From contig JBBRQV010000151.1 of the NCBI GenBank assembly GCA_038225955.1, forward strand, positions 1-7,870: a stretch of DNA of 7,870 bases, read 5' to 3'. Both the position numbers and the translations under genes were made by a program. Numbering within the stretch: position 1 is the first letter of the stretch; each line of letters opens with the position of its first letter. Origin of the DNA: JAFDZO01 sp038225955 (GTDB lineage: Bacteria > Bacteroidota > Ignavibacteria > Tepidaquicellales > Tepidaquicellaceae). Shown here piece by piece: positions 1 through 6,523 of the stretch. The notes beneath the pieces are model-generated. The model was not told where the DNA came from. It ran no database searches and was given only the letters and a program-made list of their open reading frames with translations.

Positions 1-884
1 ACCAGACGTCTGCACATGATATGCTTAACGGTTATGTTCCTATGGGGATGTCGTTTGATGAAGCAAAAGAATTACGAGAAAAAAATCCTGATAAGTATAT
101 TGAGTTCGCACGCAAAACAGTTTTAATTCATTGCCGAACTATGTGGGAGTTTATGAACAGAGGAGCAATAACTTTTGATTACGGGAACAATTTAAGAGGT
201 GAAGCAAAATCAGAGGGATTTGAAAAAGCATTTGAGATTCCGGGCTTTGTGCCGGAGTATGTTCGCCCGCTTTTTTGTGAAGGCAAAGGTCCATTCAGAT
301 GGGTAGCTCTTTCAGGTGACCCTGAAGATATATACAGAACGGATGAAGCAATTATGAAAGCATTCCCCGATGATGAGCCGCTTCATAAATGGTTAAAAGC
401 TGCAAGAGAAAAAATTCACTTTCAGGGATTACCTGCAAGGATTTGTTGGCTTGGATATGGCGCAAGAGCTAAGGCGGGAAAGATTTTCAATGACTTGGTA
501 AGAGACGGAGTTGTTTCTGCTCCTATTGTTATAGGTAGAGACCACTTAGATTGCGGGAGCGTTGCTTCACCTAATAGAGAAACGGAAAAAATGAAAGACG
601 GCTCTGATGCAATTGCTGATTGGCCGATATTAAATTTTGCTTTGCATTGTGTTGGCGGAGCGTCATGGACTTCACTTCATCACGGCGGCGGAGTTGGTAT
701 AGGAAATTCGATTCACTCGGGGATGGTCATAGTTGCTGATGGAACACCTGAAGCAGAAGTAAGATTAGAAAGATGTTTGACATACGACCCAGGAATGGGA
801 ATTGTACGTCACGCAGATGCAGGATATGATTTAGCAATTGAAGAAAGAGAAAAATTTGACATAAATATGCCGATGTTAAAATAG
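1..884 (+). CDS. hutU: Urocanate hydratase (urocanase), C-terminal part, 5' end outside window
   Basis: Urocanase converts urocanate to 4-imidazolone-5-propionate, the second step of histidine degradation, in the cytoplasm with a tightly bound NAD+. The reading frame is open from base 3, so the gene starts before the window; the ATG at 21 is internal. The first visible residues QTSAHD, followed by LNGY, match a conserved urocanase block. About 293 residues are present, roughly the C-terminal half of the family's 550-680. The family signature FQGLPARICW lies at 420-449; its Cys (codon 444-446) corresponds to the conserved active-site Cys of characterised urocanases. Further conserved blocks are GRDHLDCGSVASPNRETE, SLHHGGGVGIGNS and the RHADAGYD tail. 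It ends in TAG one base before the phosphatase gene. It is richer in GC than the glycan genes on the other strand, as expected of a conserved core-metabolism gene. No other hut gene is visible. The identification is very secure. Confidence 0.97.
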   Translation, partial: QTSAHDMLNGYVPMGMSFDEAKELREKNPDKYIEFARKTVLIHCRTMWEFMNRGAITFDYGNNLRGEAKSEGFEKAFEIPGFVPEYVRPLFCEGKGPFRWVALSGDPEDIYRTDEAIMKAFPDDEPLHKWLKAAREKIHFQGLPARICWLGYGARAKAGKIFNDLVRDGVVSAPIVIGRDHLDCGSVASPNRETEKMKDGSDAIADWPILNFALHCVGGASWTSLHHGGGVGIGNSIHSGMVIVADGTPEAEVRLERCLTYDPGMGIVRHADAGYDLAIEEREKFDINMPMLK

Positions 885-885
885 T

Positions 886-1440
886 ATGGGAGAATTTTTC
901 CAAAATATAGATGTATCGTTTTTTTATTTTATAAATAAAACTTTAGCCAATCCTCTCACTGATAAAGTAATGCCATTTATCACAGAGGGGAATAACTGGT
1001 TTCTTGTTTATATTGTGTTACTTGGATGGCTGTTTATCAAAGGAGGAGCAAAGGGCAGAGTAGCAGTGGTTATGGTTCTTCTTCTGGTTACGGTTACTGA
1101 TCAGGTAAACAGTTTTATCATAAAAGATTTTTTTCACCGCATTCGTCCGTGCAATGTATTGCCCAATGTACATCTTCTTGTAAATTGCACCGATTCATTT
1201 TCATTCACTTCTTCACACGCAATTAATAACTTTGGTGCGGCAACACTTCTTTCTTATTTTTATAAAAATTTTCGTTACGTATTGTTTACTACAGCAACTC
1301 TAGTTGCTTTGTCGAGAGTATTTGTTGGTGTGCATTATCCGTTCGATATTATTTGCGGAGGATTGCTTGGAGTTATTGCCGCTCTGATTTTTATTCAGAT
1401 ATGGAAATTCATTTCAAAAGCATTTAAATTAAAATTTTAA
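886..1440 (+). CDS. PAP2-family membrane phosphatase (lipid phosphate/polyprenyl pyrophosphatase-like)
   Basis: A 184-residue integral membrane protein with all three PAP2 (phosphatidic acid phosphatase type 2) motifs. Motif 1, K-x6-RP, is K80 to R87-P88. Motif 2 is TSSH ending at H111, where Ser replaces the Gly of the classical PSGH. Motif 3, SRxxxGxHxxxD, runs S143-R144-G148-H150-D154. H111 and H150 are the expected catalytic histidines. Hydrophobic segments at about 38-52, 57-78, 112-125, 130-142 and 152-174 fit the usual PAP2 fold. Family members dephosphorylate undecaprenyl pyrophosphate (BcrC/PgpB-like), phosphatidylglycerophosphate or other lipid phosphates at the outer face of the inner membrane; the substrate cannot be read from sequence. 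The ATG lies one base after the hutU stop with no Shine-Dalgarno-like sequence, so it is probably co-transcribed with hutU. The N-terminus aligns with the usual family start, which supports this ATG. It converges on the glycan operon, where a polyprenyl pyrophosphatase would make sense. Confidence 0.9.
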   Translation: MGEFFQNIDVSFFYFINKTLANPLTDKVMPFITEGNNWFLVYIVLLGWLFIKGGAKGRVAVVMVLLLVTVTDQVNSFIIKDFFHRIRPCNVLPNVHLLVNCTDSFSFTSSHAINNFGAATLLSYFYKNFRYVLFTTATLVALSRVFVGVHYPFDIICGGLLGVIAALIFIQIWKFISKAFKLKF

Positions 1441-1455
1441 TCTTCGTTTTAAAAT
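1429..1455. terminator. AT-only inverted repeats at a convergent gene junction, possible weak terminator
   Basis: The phosphatase gene ends at 1440 and the oppositely oriented methyltransferase-glycosyltransferase gene ends at 1463. A perfect 14-base palindrome ATTAAAATTTTAAT lies at 1428-1441. Its right half ATTTTAA (1434-1440) can also pair with TTAAAAT (1449-1455) across the loop TCTTCGTT. Either hairpin contains only A-T pairs and neither has a clean U-run beyond it, so this is not a canonical intrinsic terminator. The position between converging genes is the main reason to list it. In AT-rich DNA such palindromes arise easily by chance. Confidence 0.22.
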
Positions 1456-1462
1456 GCACACG

Positions 1463-2881
1463 TTATTGATTAAATTTTAATTTTCTCATAGCAAAGAAGC
1501 ACATACGCAGGAGCATCATCCCATCCCGGAAGCGACTTATGTTTGTTTCACCGTATGTTCTTTCGCCATATCGCACAGGAATTTCGATAATTTTTAAATT
1601 TAATTTTGATGCGCCGAAGAGTAAATCAAAATCACCAAAGGGATCAAAGTCACCGAAGTATTTTCTATTCTCAACAATCTTTAAATAATCTTTTTTGAAA
1701 AGAACTTTTGTTCCGCATAGAGTATCAGTAATTCTTTGCTCAAGCAGCCAACTGAAAGCTGTACTGAAAAAAATATTTCCAGCTTTGTTCAGGCTTCGCA
1801 TCGCCTTCTCGTGCATCTGATAAACTAATCTGCTTCCGTTTATAAACTCACCTTTTCCAGAACTCAATGCATTATAAAATTTTGGCAAATCTTTTGGCGC
1901 AACGGTTAAGTCAGCATCAAGAATCATCAGAATATCTCCGGTAGCATTTTCAAAACCTTTCCTGACTGCATCGCCCTTCCCTTTACCTCCCTGCTTGAAA
2001 AGTTTTATATCTTTGGCAGGATTTTCCGCGATTACTTTTTCAATCTTAGAATAAGTATTATCGGTTGAATTGCCCTCAACAAAAACTATTTCAGTACCGC
2101 TTCCCATATCAGGAATTAGTTTTACAATATTATCTATATTACCTTCTTCGTTTCGTGCAGGGACAAGGATAGTAACTTTATAATTGCTGCTCTCTTTTAT
2201 TTCAGATACATCATTGTTGGCAATTACGAATCCGATAAGGCAAAGTCTTTTTATAAGAGGAAGCTTTGAGAAATATTTATTTACGAACCATGAAATTAAA
2301 GGAATTTTCAAGGGCATTAAAAGGATTCCACCTGTTCTTACTACATCAAATCCTGCTAAGGTTAGCAAATTTTTTATCTCGTGAATATACAGCCAGTTTT
2401 GCTCCCCCTCTTTCATTTTTAGGCCGAGTAATTCGCTGAGTTTTAGAATGGGATTCCAGAAGTAATTTCTGTAGGTAACTATTACTTTTGTTCTTGAGTG
2501 GCAGAACACTTTTACTCTTTCAAAAACATTTTGTATATCGTTAAGCGTTCCGATCAAATCACTGAGAATTATAAAATCAAATTTTTGATTTATTTCTTTT
2601 GATTTATCTGTAAAGTCTTTTACTTCAATATCGATACAAGAGAATTTTATGCAAGGATATTTCTTGCGGGCATTTTCAATATGATACTCATTGTAGTCAA
2701 ATCCGGTAACATTCTTATTCCCCAGAGCTTTCAGAGTATCTCCATCTGCGCAGCCTACCTCTAATACCGAGGCATTTTCTGAAATCAAATTTTTAAATAG
2801 TTTTTCAAGAGAATCATAATAGAATTTATTTCTCTTTCTCCAATAATTTCTTTCGCCTGCCTTTTTCTTAAAATCTATCAC
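1463..2881 (-). CDS. Fused SAM-dependent methyltransferase and GT2 (polyprenyl-phosphate sugar synthase-like) glycosyltransferase
   Basis: A 472-residue two-domain protein. Residues about 1-225 form a class I SAM methyltransferase: motif I VLEVGCADGD (39-48), acidic residue D62 after strand 2, and FDFIILSDLIGTL (101-113). A hydrophobic stretch at about 185-220 could lie against the membrane. Residues about 233-465 form a GT-A, GT2-family glycosyltransferase resembling dolichyl/polyprenyl-phosphate mannose or glucose synthases: VTILVPARNEEGNI (236-249), FVEGNSTDNT (267-276), GKGKGDAVRKGF (299-310), the metal-binding DAD at 322-324, NGSR (348-351) and DTLCGTKVLF (386-395). No C-terminal membrane segments follow, as in soluble DPM1-type enzymes. 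The start is GTG (2879-2881), 10 bases after the GT-C gene stop; the next in-frame Met is far inside the protein, so GTG is preferred. It is the last gene of the operon. Inference: the GT2 half charges a polyprenyl phosphate with a sugar for the GT-C enzyme encoded just upstream. The methyl acceptor is unknown. Confidence 0.88.
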   Translation of the reverse strand: MIDFKKKAGERNYWRKRNKFYYDSLEKLFKNLISENASVLEVGCADGDTLKALGNKNVTGFDYNEYHIENARKKYPCIKFSCIDIEVKDFTDKSKEINQKFDFIILSDLIGTLNDIQNVFERVKVFCHSRTKVIVTYRNYFWNPILKLSELLGLKMKEGEQNWLYIHEIKNLLTLAGFDVVRTGGILLMPLKIPLISWFVNKYFSKLPLIKRLCLIGFVIANNDVSEIKESSNYKVTILVPARNEEGNIDNIVKLIPDMGSGTEIVFVEGNSTDNTYSKIEKVIAENPAKDIKLFKQGGKGKGDAVRKGFENATGDILMILDADLTVAPKDLPKFYNALSSGKGEFINGSRLVYQMHEKAMRSLNKAGNIFFSTAFSWLLEQRITDTLCGTKVLFKKDYLKIVENRKYFGDFDPFGDFDLLFGASKLNLKIIEIPVRYGERTYGETNISRFRDGMMLLRMCFFAMRKLKFNQ

Positions 2882-2891
2882 TCTCTATAAT

Positions 2892-4211
2892 CTATTTAAA
2901 GTATAATAAATAAAATTCTGTTCCCCATACTCCGAGAAGAAATAAATTAAATAAAACTGCAGTAGCTTTTTTCCATTTTGCGATGCTCCTGAAGTCTGTT
3001 TTGTATGAATAGATAAAATTAATAGTTCCGATTATAAAAAAAGGAATCAAAACATAATGGTATCTTGCCAAAGCAACAAACATAAAAAAAGTAAAGAGCC
3101 AGCTGAATATCATTCCCCAGATGAAAAATGTTTTTCGCTTTAGCATTAGCAAGCCCCATAAGCCTAAGCTCATTACAATAAAATATGGAATGTTTATTAA
3201 GGCTATGAATATGGGATTTACACTTTTATAAACTTGCGTAGAAGTAGATTCCTTGCCATCTCCTTTAGTGAAGTAAAGGACAATCATTCGTTCACTTGAA
3301 AAAAGATAACCGAGTTTTTTTACACCCGTTAACAAAAATTTTTGTGGATTATGTATAGCATAATCAATTCCCAATTTATAAAACTCTTTATCGCGCTGCG
3401 CTTCATCTTCAATCCTGAACAGAGGATTACTTTCTTCTATTTTGTGATACCATGTACCTGTTGCATCGGGGTTGCTGCCCGACCAGAATGTGAATCCCCC
3501 CTGCGTTGCAATTGTAAAAGTATTTAAGACGGTTTTATTTCTTATGAGCCAGGGAGAAATAACAAGAAATGCCCCTATGAAAAACAGCAACGAATACTTA
3601 AAGACACCGCTGAATTTAATTTCAGATTTCTTGTATATAAGAAGGAATAAAGGTATTAATAAAATTGAAGGAGCAAACGATGAGCGTATTAAAATTGCAT
3701 ATCCCCAAATTAATCCAATTAAAAAAACATATTTTTGAAAGCCGTCTTTTAAAACTAAGTACAATAGAAGTATTGCAAGGAATCCGAATAAAGGTTCTGT
3801 TAAAATTGTTTGACTGAATAAGATATTAGACGGAAAGAATGCAAAAATCGCTAGAGCAATTAAAGATTTTTTACTATCGAAATAATTTAAACAAACTTTG
3901 TAAAAGAGAAGACAAGTAAAAATTTCTAAGATTGATTGAATTATCTTAACATAAAACTGCTCCGGTCCGAAAATATAATAAAGACCAGAAAGAAAAATTG
4001 AGTATCCGGGAGCAATAACTCCTGTCAGCTTTCCTTCAAATGAATATGTAAAAGTATTAACTATACTCTGGGCAAGCGAATGGTAAACGAAACTATCCGA
4101 GCGGATTTCAGAAGGAAGAAAAAAAGCTAAGATTATTTTTATTACAAAAGAAAAGAATATAATACTCCAGAGGATTTTAGCATAAGATTTATTTTCAATT
4201 GAAGTCACCAA
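2892..4211 (-). CDS. GT-C type integral membrane glycosyltransferase (PMT/ArnT-like, GT39-related)
   Basis: A 439-residue polytopic protein with about 11-12 hydrophobic segments (near 12-31, 68-84, 88-107, 116-134, 138-154, 160-177, 179-193, 204-222, 333-355, 362-381, 387-402 and 417-437). The first extracytoplasmic loop holds an Asp (D39, in RSDSFVYHSLA) followed by APGYSIFLSG (67-76), the layout of the catalytic loop of PMT/ArnT-type enzymes. LTEPLF (137-142) and RYHYVLIPFF (383-392) also fit the family. A long soluble loop at about 224-330 contains GGFTFWSGSNPDATGTW (238-254), typical of bacterial relatives. Such enzymes move a sugar from a polyprenyl-phosphate donor to a lipid, glycan or protein at the outer face of the inner membrane. 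Donor and acceptor are not readable here. The start is probably TTG (4209-4211), 10 bases after the preceding stop, with GAGA about six bases upstream; GTG at 4206-4208 is the alternative. A Wzy-type polymerase is less likely given the N-terminal Asp loop. Confidence 0.82.
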   Translation of the reverse strand: MVTSIENKSYAKILWSIIFFSFVIKIILAFFLPSEIRSDSFVYHSLAQSIVNTFTYSFEGKLTGVIAPGYSIFLSGLYYIFGPEQFYVKIIQSILEIFTCLLFYKVCLNYFDSKKSLIALAIFAFFPSNILFSQTILTEPLFGFLAILLLYLVLKDGFQKYVFLIGLIWGYAILIRSSFAPSILLIPLFLLIYKKSEIKFSGVFKYSLLFFIGAFLVISPWLIRNKTVLNTFTIATQGGFTFWSGSNPDATGTWYHKIEESNPLFRIEDEAQRDKEFYKLGIDYAIHNPQKFLLTGVKKLGYLFSSERMIVLYFTKGDGKESTSTQVYKSVNPIFIALINIPYFIVMSLGLWGLLMLKRKTFFIWGMIFSWLFTFFMFVALARYHYVLIPFFIIGTINFIYSYKTDFRSIAKWKKATAVLFNLFLLGVWGTEFYLLYFK

Positions 4212-4221
4212 TAAATTTCTC

Positions 4222-5031
4222 TTAAATTTTTTCTGCTACTAAAGTTACACCTGTACCTTCAGGATTTTCTGTATTTAAATCCATCCACATTAAAATTAAA
4301 ACGAACCATAATGTAAACAGATAATAGAAAGGTAAGATTAAGATAAATAGTTTAGAAGCGCCCGCCATAAGAATTGGATATTTTATTCCCCAACGCCAGG
4401 CAATTGTTCCGTACTTTCCGTAAGCATATTTGAAGTTTGTCATTGTAAGTCCTGCTCTATTCAGTTTCCCTTCAATATCTTCTTTTGAGTATCCCAATCT
4501 TGCATGCTCTTCGATAAAACTTTCATCACTTTCGTCATGGGCATCACTGCCTCCTAAGTTTGAAGGAGTGTTTATTAAAAGCTTACCCCCGGGTTTTAAG
4601 GCGCGGTGATAATTTTTGAATACAAGTTCATCTTCTTCAATGTGCTCCATAACATCCACACATAGAATAAAATCATATTTATTCTCCATATCTATCTTTG
4701 TTAAATCCGCAATTTCAAATTTTGCATTTTTATAGCCGGCCTTATTGAAAAAATAATTGCAATCAGTTACCTGATCATCTTTTACATCAACTCCTAAAAT
4801 AGTTGCGTTAGGGTATCGCTTAACCAGGAAGTACGAATATTGTCCAAAACCCATACCTGCATCATAAATATCAATTTTTTTATTTGTATCTGTGAAGATT
4901 GCTTTAATCATCTTTCTTACATGCCATGAGCGGAGAAACATAAGGTCGAGCAGCCAATAGAATATTTTCCTGAGAAAAGTATTTCTCCTCACAGTTTTTG
5001 CAAAAACGTTTTTAACTGGATCGTATTTCAT
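4222..5031 (-). CDS. Class I SAM-dependent methyltransferase with C-terminal membrane segment
   Basis: A 269-residue protein. The methyltransferase domain covers about 35-210: motif I IYDAGMGFGQ (55-64), the acidic residue of strand 2 in GVDVKDDQ (D82), a strand-4 region DFILCVDVMEHIEED (120-134) and LKPGGKLLINTPSN (145-158). This order is that of the Methyltransf_11/23-type small-molecule methyltransferases found in glycan clusters. Residues about 226-249 form a strongly hydrophobic helix, so the enzyme is probably held at the inner membrane with the catalytic domain in the cytoplasm. It starts at ATG (5029-5031), the only ATG start among the complete genes of this operon, 12 bases after the flippase stop and without a Shine-Dalgarno-like sequence. 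It stands between the flippase and the GT-C glycosyltransferase. A sugar hydroxyl, a chain end or a lipid-linked intermediate could be the methyl acceptor; the sequence does not decide. The methyltransferase call is secure, the substrate unknown. Confidence 0.88.
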   Translation of the reverse strand: MKYDPVKNVFAKTVRRNTFLRKIFYWLLDLMFLRSWHVRKMIKAIFTDTNKKIDIYDAGMGFGQYSYFLVKRYPNATILGVDVKDDQVTDCNYFFNKAGYKNAKFEIADLTKIDMENKYDFILCVDVMEHIEEDELVFKNYHRALKPGGKLLINTPSNLGGSDAHDESDESFIEEHARLGYSKEDIEGKLNRAGLTMTNFKYAYGKYGTIAWRWGIKYPILMAGASKLFILILPFYYLFTLWFVLILMWMDLNTENPEGTGVTLVAEKI

Positions 5032-5043
5032 ATTGTAAAATTG

Positions 5044-6522
5044 TTATGGATTCTTTCTGAATAAATTTATTTTTAAATATTTATTTATTGCACCTTTGAT
5101 ACTATATAACTCAATATTCTCAAAAAATCGACCAACGAATAATAAAACAAAAAAAATCATTATCAGTAAAATATCTACCGTGAAATTAAGAAATAAATTT
5201 TCGGATTTTACTAAGGTAGATAAATATACTAAACCGATATATAGAATTGAAAGGAGAAATAATTTATATGTTTCAAGTTTTATGAAATAGTAATTTCTGG
5301 ATTTTCTATAGAGGAGCACAACTAAAAGTAAAAATGACAAAACAGATAATATTCCTGCGGCATAGATGCCATAGTATTTTACGAAAATAAAATTACCTAC
5401 AACATTAAAAATAAGAGCTATCCCTGTGTACAATGTAATTATCTTTGATTCTTTCCTATATATGAAAGCAAAAACAAAACCGTAAAAAATTGAATTAATA
5501 CAATTGGCAAAAAGGATTACCCTTATTATACCAACTGCATCCCATAACTTTGGGTTTCTCAAAAAAAGCTTTATTGCCTCCGGCATTATAAGAGCCGCAA
5601 TGAGTGAAACAAATATCATGGTAAAAAAAAGATAAGTCGCTATCTTAGTGAAATATCTTTCAGCGTTTGGCTCAATTACCTTTCTATAAAATATCGCTGT
5701 ATATGCCAGTGAAAATGGAATAATAATAAGGGAATTAGTTAAACTCCCAATGCTATAACCAGTTGTATAAATGGCGACCTGTTCTTTTGGTAAATATCCT
5801 GCTAAAATAAATCTATCCACTGTATTAAGGAGCATCGCAAGAATTCCATATAAAGTTAAGAAAAAAGAAAACCGCATAATTTGCTTTACCCTCTCTTTGT
5901 TGTAGTTAGATTTTATATTGGAAACCACTAATGGAACGCAAAACACAAGTACTATTAAGGGACCTAAAAATTTTGCTATAAAAATAAAATCAAATTCTTT
6001 TCTTTGGAAATAAACAAAATATATCTGAAGGAAAAAATTAATAAATAAACTCGAAAGTGCAATCAAAGAATATAAGCCCGGTTTATTTTTTAATCGGGCA
6101 ATGCAGAGAGGTATTGTTATCAGTGATTCAAATATACAGATGAGAAAAGAATAAATAATTACATTGCTGTGTACACTATCTTTCAAAATTAACTCTGAAA
6201 AATTTTGCTTAAATAATAGTCCGGCTACGAGAAATAATGCGCAATTAAAAAGAAGAATTGAAACAAAGTTAAACATCACTTCTTTTTTTCCCTCTTCACT
6301 TTCAGTTGAGCAATACGTTATTATAGCCACTTCAAATCCAAATAAGCACAATGTAAACAAGCATTGCCATAATGTTTCCGTCAAATTTATGTTTGTAATT
6401 GAATCTAAGGAATACATGGATGTGTATAACGGAATAAATATAAACGAGAGCGCTTTGCTAGCTACCCTGCTTACTCCATAAACTGCCGAGTGTTTTAAAG
6501 TATGTTTTAAATCTTCTAACAA
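5044..6522 (-). CDS. Wzx-like lipid-linked oligosaccharide flippase (MOP superfamily)
   Basis: A 492-residue, very hydrophobic protein with about 14 predicted membrane segments (near 14-35, 50-70, 84-104, 121-141, 150-171, 179-200, 217-237, 252-276, 292-313, 330-352, 361-381, 385-405, 420-438 and 446-465). This is the length and topology of polysaccharide biosynthesis/Wzx transporters. The N-terminus KHSAVYGVSRVASKALSFI, then PLYTSMYS, and the mid-protein LNTVDRFILAGYLP (232-245) are typical of the family. These proteins flip undecaprenyl-pyrophosphate-linked glycan units from the cytoplasmic to the periplasmic face. The start is TTG (6520-6522), one base after the TAG of the GT4 gene, so translation is probably coupled. 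An in-frame stop (6535-6537) shortly upstream and no Met before residue 36 support this TTG. The gene is noticeably AT-rich even for this window, common for flippase genes in variable glycan loci. The exact cargo is unknown. Confidence 0.9.
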   Translation of the reverse strand: MLEDLKHTLKHSAVYGVSRVASKALSFIFIPLYTSMYSLDSITNINLTETLWQCLFTLCLFGFEVAIITYCSTESEEGKKEVMFNFVSILLFNCALFLVAGLLFKQNFSELILKDSVHSNVIIYSFLICIFESLITIPLCIARLKNKPGLYSLIALSSLFINFFLQIYFVYFQRKEFDFIFIAKFLGPLIVLVFCVPLVVSNIKSNYNKERVKQIMRFSFFLTLYGILAMLLNTVDRFILAGYLPKEQVAIYTTGYSIGSLTNSLIIIPFSLAYTAIFYRKVIEPNAERYFTKIATYLFFTMIFVSLIAALIMPEAIKLFLRNPKLWDAVGIIRVILFANCINSIFYGFVFAFIYRKESKIITLYTGIALIFNVVGNFIFVKYYGIYAAGILSVLSFLLLVVLLYRKSRNYYFIKLETYKLFLLSILYIGLVYLSTLVKSENLFLNFTVDILLIMIFFVLLFVGRFFENIELYSIKGAINKYLKINLFRKNP

Positions 6523-6523
6523 T

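Noticed and set aside
21..884. ATG at 21 as a true start of a short urocanase
   Set aside because: The frame continues upstream to the window edge with the conserved residues QTSAHD, so the gene is simply cut by the window.
2184..2384. Small plus-strand open frame of 66 codons
   Set aside because: It lies wholly antisense to the methyltransferase-GT2 fusion across the linker between its domains, has no recognisable domain, and the opposite strand is clearly the coding one.
3342..3738. Two overlapping plus-strand open frames of 61 and 88 codons
   Set aside because: Both are antisense to the GT-C glycosyltransferase and their translations are low-complexity shadows without family features.
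2892..4211. GT-C gene considered as a Wzy O-antigen polymerase
   Set aside because: The N-terminal RSD loop, the APGY segment and the C-terminal RYHYVLIPF region fit PMT/ArnT-type transferases better than the large periplasmic-loop layout of Wzy proteins.
5096..5290. Plus-strand open frame of 64 codons
   Set aside because: It is antisense to the flippase C-terminus, lysine/isoleucine-rich because of base composition, and has no supporting signals.
6164..6481. Plus-strand open frame of 105 codons
   Set aside because: It is antisense to the N-terminal membrane segments of the flippase. Its length is expected by chance opposite a hydrophobic, AT-rich gene, and its product resembles nothing known.
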